Origin: Uloborus plumipes
Lineage: Eukaryota; Arthropoda; Arachnida; Araneae; Uloboridae
Assembly: GCA_038373865.1 (NCBI GenBank)
Contig: JAXGGA010002173.1
Span: forward strand, 1-64,000
Direction: 5' to 3'
DNA length: 64,000 nucleotides
In this document: one piece after another, positions 59,881 to 64,000 of the stretch
Layout: each line of letters begins with the position of its first letter
Numbering within the stretch: position 1 is the stretch's first letter
Translations under genes and position numbers: made by a program
The notes under the pieces: model-generated
Seen by the model: the letters and a program-made list of their open reading frames with translations, nothing else
What the model was told of the DNA's origin: nothing
The model's database searches: none

Positions 59881-61389
59881 CAACAGTATAGCAGGATTTT
59901 ACAGTATTTGCTTTTCTTAGATGTACTGTTGTTCAAATGTATAATGAAGTTCCACAATGAGCCTGGATAAAGTATTTTATTTGTAATTATTTTTGTTACA
60001 TTTAATTACTTACCTAGTCCAATTAGTCTTGCAGAATAAAGTCGTAATTGGCCCAGATGAGAAAAGATAATTAAATCTAAGATAATTAAAATCTGAAAAA
60101 TGAAAATATGCTTGTTAATGCAAAATATAAAGTGAAATACTTATTTAAAATGATTTTTTTTTTTTTTTTTTTACATACAGTTCAGAATTGACGAAACTGC
60201 GTCTGTTGAAATATTCTCATTCTACCCAATTGTGAAACCATGGCTTTTTTCTCTTTGATGGTGATTTCAAATCATAATGTTTTGTCATATAAAGTATATA
60301 TTGCTGATATAGATAATAATATTGATTTTTAGCAGTACCGGATTCCTATGTTTTAATTACTAGAATATTACAATATAGAATGAGAGAGTTTAGCTACTTT
60401 AAAACGGCATTCAAGAGGAGCTACCAAGCATAATTTTACAGCTATTCGATTTGCAACGTTGTACAGTGTTGCCAACTTATTTCTTAAAATCAAAAGTAGA
60501 TAATCGATATTATGACCTAGCCAACAGATGAAACTTCGAGGCTTCTACAGTGCTGATAGAAACTAAATTCTATGAAATATGAAGTGGGGTGATTTGAACC
60601 CACGTTGTTCAGAGATGCCCTAAATCAAACCTGTCCATCTTGAAAATTTTCAATTATGACTTAAAATCAACATTTTCCCCATGTTTATCTGGAATACATT
60701 TTTTCAAAAAGCAGCAATAAGAAGCCAATATCTGCGAATTCTCTGCCTTGACTCCAATCAGGGTCACCTAGCCAAGGCCTTTTCCAGTTTGGTCGTCCCT
60801 CCCTCAATGAAATTTTTAAAAATACTCCGATTCTGAAACAATCCCCCAAAGGAGTTTCTGACTAGGATGACACGATCTCATTGTCCCTGACTCCATTAAT
60901 TGCTTATTTATATAAGTTCATGCATCAAAGTTTTTGTGTCTCGAAACTTCCCTTTCACGATTTTCCCCTAAGCCCATGAAATTTGAGATAAACACTTTCC
61001 GACTGAATTACTAATATTAGATAGAACCCAACTGTCTTTAGGTTGAAACTGCTGTTGCACAACCCTGATCAACTGTGATTGGATCGTTTACGATCAACTT
61101 CCAAGTTTGATTCGCCCACTATTTCCTAACCTCTTTCCCCTTTCCCACGACTTATAAAATATTCATTTTTATCCTCAGTTTTTTTATTGGCTCATAGGAA
61201 CTCAGAATAACGTGCCATTTTAAACACCACATATTTACTTTGACTTTTTATGCGTGGCCATTCCTTGCACCTCAAGTGTATACGCATGGATACGTGCGCC
61301 AATAATCCACACACATATTAAAATATACATTCATATATTCAACTCATATATGCGTAAGTATATTCCAGTCTCCTCCTGTGTTAATAGTA
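59881..61389. other. No recognised gene
   Basis: AT-rich. Poly-T at 60150-60172. 60620-60740 is a diverged relative of the repeat at 49790. Nothing else was identified. Confidence 0.4.
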
Positions 61390-61890
61390 GGAAACATAAA
61401 TTTCAACCTCGGGCCTTTATTTCCGCCGAGTGCTTCTTCCTCTTGGCGCTTAAGAACGAATAAAAAAGCGATTTGGCGACCGGCGGTCTTCTCTCTTTTT
61501 TTCCGATTCGTTTTTTGCCACTCACGACCGCCACCGAGGGCCATAAAAACATCCCGGCGGTTTTTACTGCTGTCTCAACACAGGACCTGACCAATGGGGA
61601 GAGGCGCGCTCGTAAAACTCTTATTTGATTTGAAGTGCATTGCACCGTGCGGCGAAAAATGCGGAGTGTCGGTCGGCGCATTAGCGATGCAAAAATATGC
61701 GACGTTGCGACAAACATCCTTCCACGACAGCTGAGTAAACATTCGGGTCGGGGGCCTCGATTGTGTGCGAGATTTGGGACGCTTCGAGTGCTCGCTGGAA
61801 GGGAAGGGTTGAGTTGTAAGGTGGCTGCTTCCCGCCGTCTTTTACGGGCTCTGAGATTTCGAATGCTCCTGAGATGGAAGCAATAAAGAA
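61390..61890. other. GC-richer block, possible regulatory or 5' exon sequence
   Basis: Noticeably richer in G, C and CpG than anything nearby outside transposons. It includes TGACCAATGGGGAGAGGCGC near 61586-61605, with a CCAAT box next to a GC-rich stretch. Open frames exist on both strands (61403-61717 minus, 61635-61886 plus) but resemble no known protein. It could be a promoter or 5' untranslated exon of an unseen gene, or only a compositional patch. Confidence 0.3.
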
Positions 61891-62103
61891 ATTCCTTGTA
61901 CGAGGGGCAGATTTATACACACTCGAGGAACTATTCAAGAAATTTGTCTTAATAGGGAACATGCACTATGTCACAAAATATGATTAAATTACTGTTATTT
62001 CATAGAATCGATGATGCTGATGCCGAAAATCAACATTAAAATTCCAAAAAATCATTCACTTGAGCGTGAAAAATAATTAAAAAAGGAGATTTTTGTAAGC
62101 AAT

Positions 62104-62113
62104 GTCACGTGAC
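62104..62113. promoter_or_regulatory. Palindromic E-box GTCACGTGAC
   Basis: A perfect 10-bp palindrome identical to the CLEAR/M-box consensus bound by TFEB/MITF/USF-type factors, followed 22 bp on by CCACGTCAC. It lies about 200 bp to the right of the GC-richer block. Function is inference only. Confidence 0.3.
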
Positions 62114-64000
62114 GAAAAACGCTCAGCCACGTCACAGAATACGATTCTCCCTGTGCCGCTGCCGTGGATGAGACATGAGACAGTCAATGCGTTTTCAATG
62201 CGTTGTTTTATATTCGGGGCTCGGATGGTAGTTCATTTTTTGGCGTTGTTTTCGTCTTAGTTCATTATACAAAGAGTTTTACAGCTCTTTAAACGTTGAA
62301 AAGTTTTTTATTAACTTTTCAGGGGAATTTTTAACGTTTTAGCTCATTTATGAAGTTTGAGCCAATTTTTAAGCAGCTGTGTCTTCTTATCAATTTAGTG
62401 GTTTATAATAGTCATTGTTCACTTTAAGAGGGAAATAGGGGGGGGGGCGGGGATAAACGAAAGGTACTCTGCTTCACAAAGGAAAAGGAGCGTAGTAAAG
62501 CTGGTAGATCAAGAACAGAACAGGTTTGCGTTCTTTGACTACATTCCAATCCTTTTCTCATTCTTTCAATCATTTTCTTGGAATTAGATTTCTGGAGAGT
62601 TCTGATCACTGAAAAACACCAACATTTTTCAGATCGGAAACATAAAAAAGTACGTGCGTTAATTCTCGGTAAAAATGTCCGTGTTTACCACTGAAATAAT
62701 TAAAATGTTTTCAACTTTAGCTGCATTTTTCGGGGGTTTTTGTTGTGAATTTTCGAAGCATGTTTAGTTTTATTCAGTCATCTAACTTCTGAAATGTAGT
62801 TATAATCAATGATTGATGCGGGTTTTTTTTCTATATCTTCATCTTTATTCTTATTATTTTTATTCAGAAAAACACCCCGATTTCATATCAGTAGAAATTA
62901 AAAGAATTTGAGCAGTAAGATGAGTCAAAAGCTTTTATTTTCGTAAAAACATGAGTGTTTAAACCGATAAATAATTTAGAAACAAAAAAATTTAAAAATA
63001 TTTTTAAAGGGGGCTTGATGGGGGGTTGCCTGGGGGGACACCCTTCAGGGCGTGACACCCAAAATGTGTTAAAGAGTTTATGAAACTTCATAAACTTTAA
63101 AAATTTTCTTTCTTAAAAATTTCATTAATATTTAGATTATATAGAATTTATGAAACACAGAGCATCGATAACGTTGGGGGGGGGGGGGGGGAGGAGCACC
63201 AAGTAACACCCATGTGTTGTTTGAATGAAACGAACCAAAAATGTATCTCACAACTTATGAAAAATGTACATATTGAATTTCTTGAAAAATGTCCCCATTA
63301 TTTTAAATTATGTAGAATTCATCCAACGTAGGATCATTATTATTGATGAAAAGGGGGTTACACCGGGTGACATTCAAAATGTATCCAAGAGTGTGTGAAA
63401 AAAACAAATCTTTCTTTAAAAATGTCTCCGCTATTTGAAATTTTATTTAATTTATCGAATAGAGGAAGGGGGAGTGTTGCACCCGTGTGCTATTTAATTG
63501 GTTTGGGGAGTTAATACCAGCTTCGATCCAGTTAAACCAAATAGCAAACGCGATTGCTCAAAAAAAAAAAAAAAAAAAAAACCTCGAAAATTTTTGATGA
63601 ATTGTTAAAACGTAGATTTTTTTATTATTTGTTCATTTATTCAGATTATTTTCTACAGAGTAACAAATAAAAAATAATTAATCTATAAATAGAAGTTTAG
63701 ATTTATAAATAACATTTTAAAATGTCATCATCAAAATTAAAATGTGCTTTAAATAAAACAAATTATAAATAAATTTCTGATGAAATAAATACAACAATCC
63801 TCAAGAACATCCGAATTGCATTGCATTTTGAAACACATTTTGATATTCTTGTAAAAACACGCGCTATGCAAAAATCAAGTTCTTATATCTCGAAAAAATG
63901 TATTCGCTATTAATATTTGTCGTTGAATAACAAAAATTGTATTCTTCTCCCCCCCCTCCCCCAGTTAACATGACTGACATGTGTCTCAAAGAATCTAAGC
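62114..64000. other. No recognised gene
   Basis: AT-rich with G-runs near 62440 and 63177, a poly-A at 63561-63580 and a C-run at 63949. No transposon ends or coding regions were recognised. Confidence 0.4.

Overview
This is an AT-rich, repeat-dense animal genomic window with almost no protein-coding host sequence. An arachnid, most likely a spider, is the best guess. The main reason is a full-length Penelope-like retroelement of the Naiad type whose single reading frame is interrupted only by UGA codons at positions where cysteines are expected; Naiads that became selenoproteins have been described in spiders (and separately in clams). The mix of Tc1, hAT, piggyBac, pogo, Helitron and Ty3/gypsy copies and long (TA)n tracts fits an arthropod.

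Host gene: two plus-strand exons (40605-40738 and 47208-47395), in matching splice phase, encode part of a homologue of human C5orf22 (UPF0489 family). The 6.5 kb intron between them holds a 2.5 kb giant inverted repeat and a pogo-type element. Other exons of this gene were not found and probably lie outside the window.

Layout. 1-7500: satellites (47-bp monomers at 2341-3600; a 593-bp higher-order repeat at 4855-6950) and a MITE. 7506-14470: a (TA)n microsatellite split by four transposons in series: a Helitron, a hAT-type MITE, the Naiad and a dead Tc1 element. 15950-20270: nested MITEs, including a piggyBac MITE whose empty site is preserved in two other copies of the host repeat. 24457-27593: a 3.1 kb terminal-inverted-repeat element carrying a nested hAT element. 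28463-30916: a young Ty3/gypsy derivative with LTRs that look identical and a 571-codon gag-integrase fusion; its LTR carries a tRNA-Gly-like module. 32350-40500: an inverted-repeat element with reiterated motifs, hAT, piggyBac and Helitron copies. 40605-47395: the host gene exons. 47396-58200: pogo MITE, more inverted-repeat elements, an intact Tc1-like DD36E transposon nested in a MITE, a 662-bp foldback and a tandem array. 58200-64000: mostly featureless, with one hAT element and a GC-richer block near 61400-61890 that could be regulatory.

Apparently intact proteins: the Naiad polyprotein (if UGA is read as selenocysteine), the DD36E transposase and the gypsy gag-integrase fusion. Everything else that resembles protein is degraded transposon sequence. 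All identifications were made by reading translated motifs and repeat ends by eye; no database search was possible.
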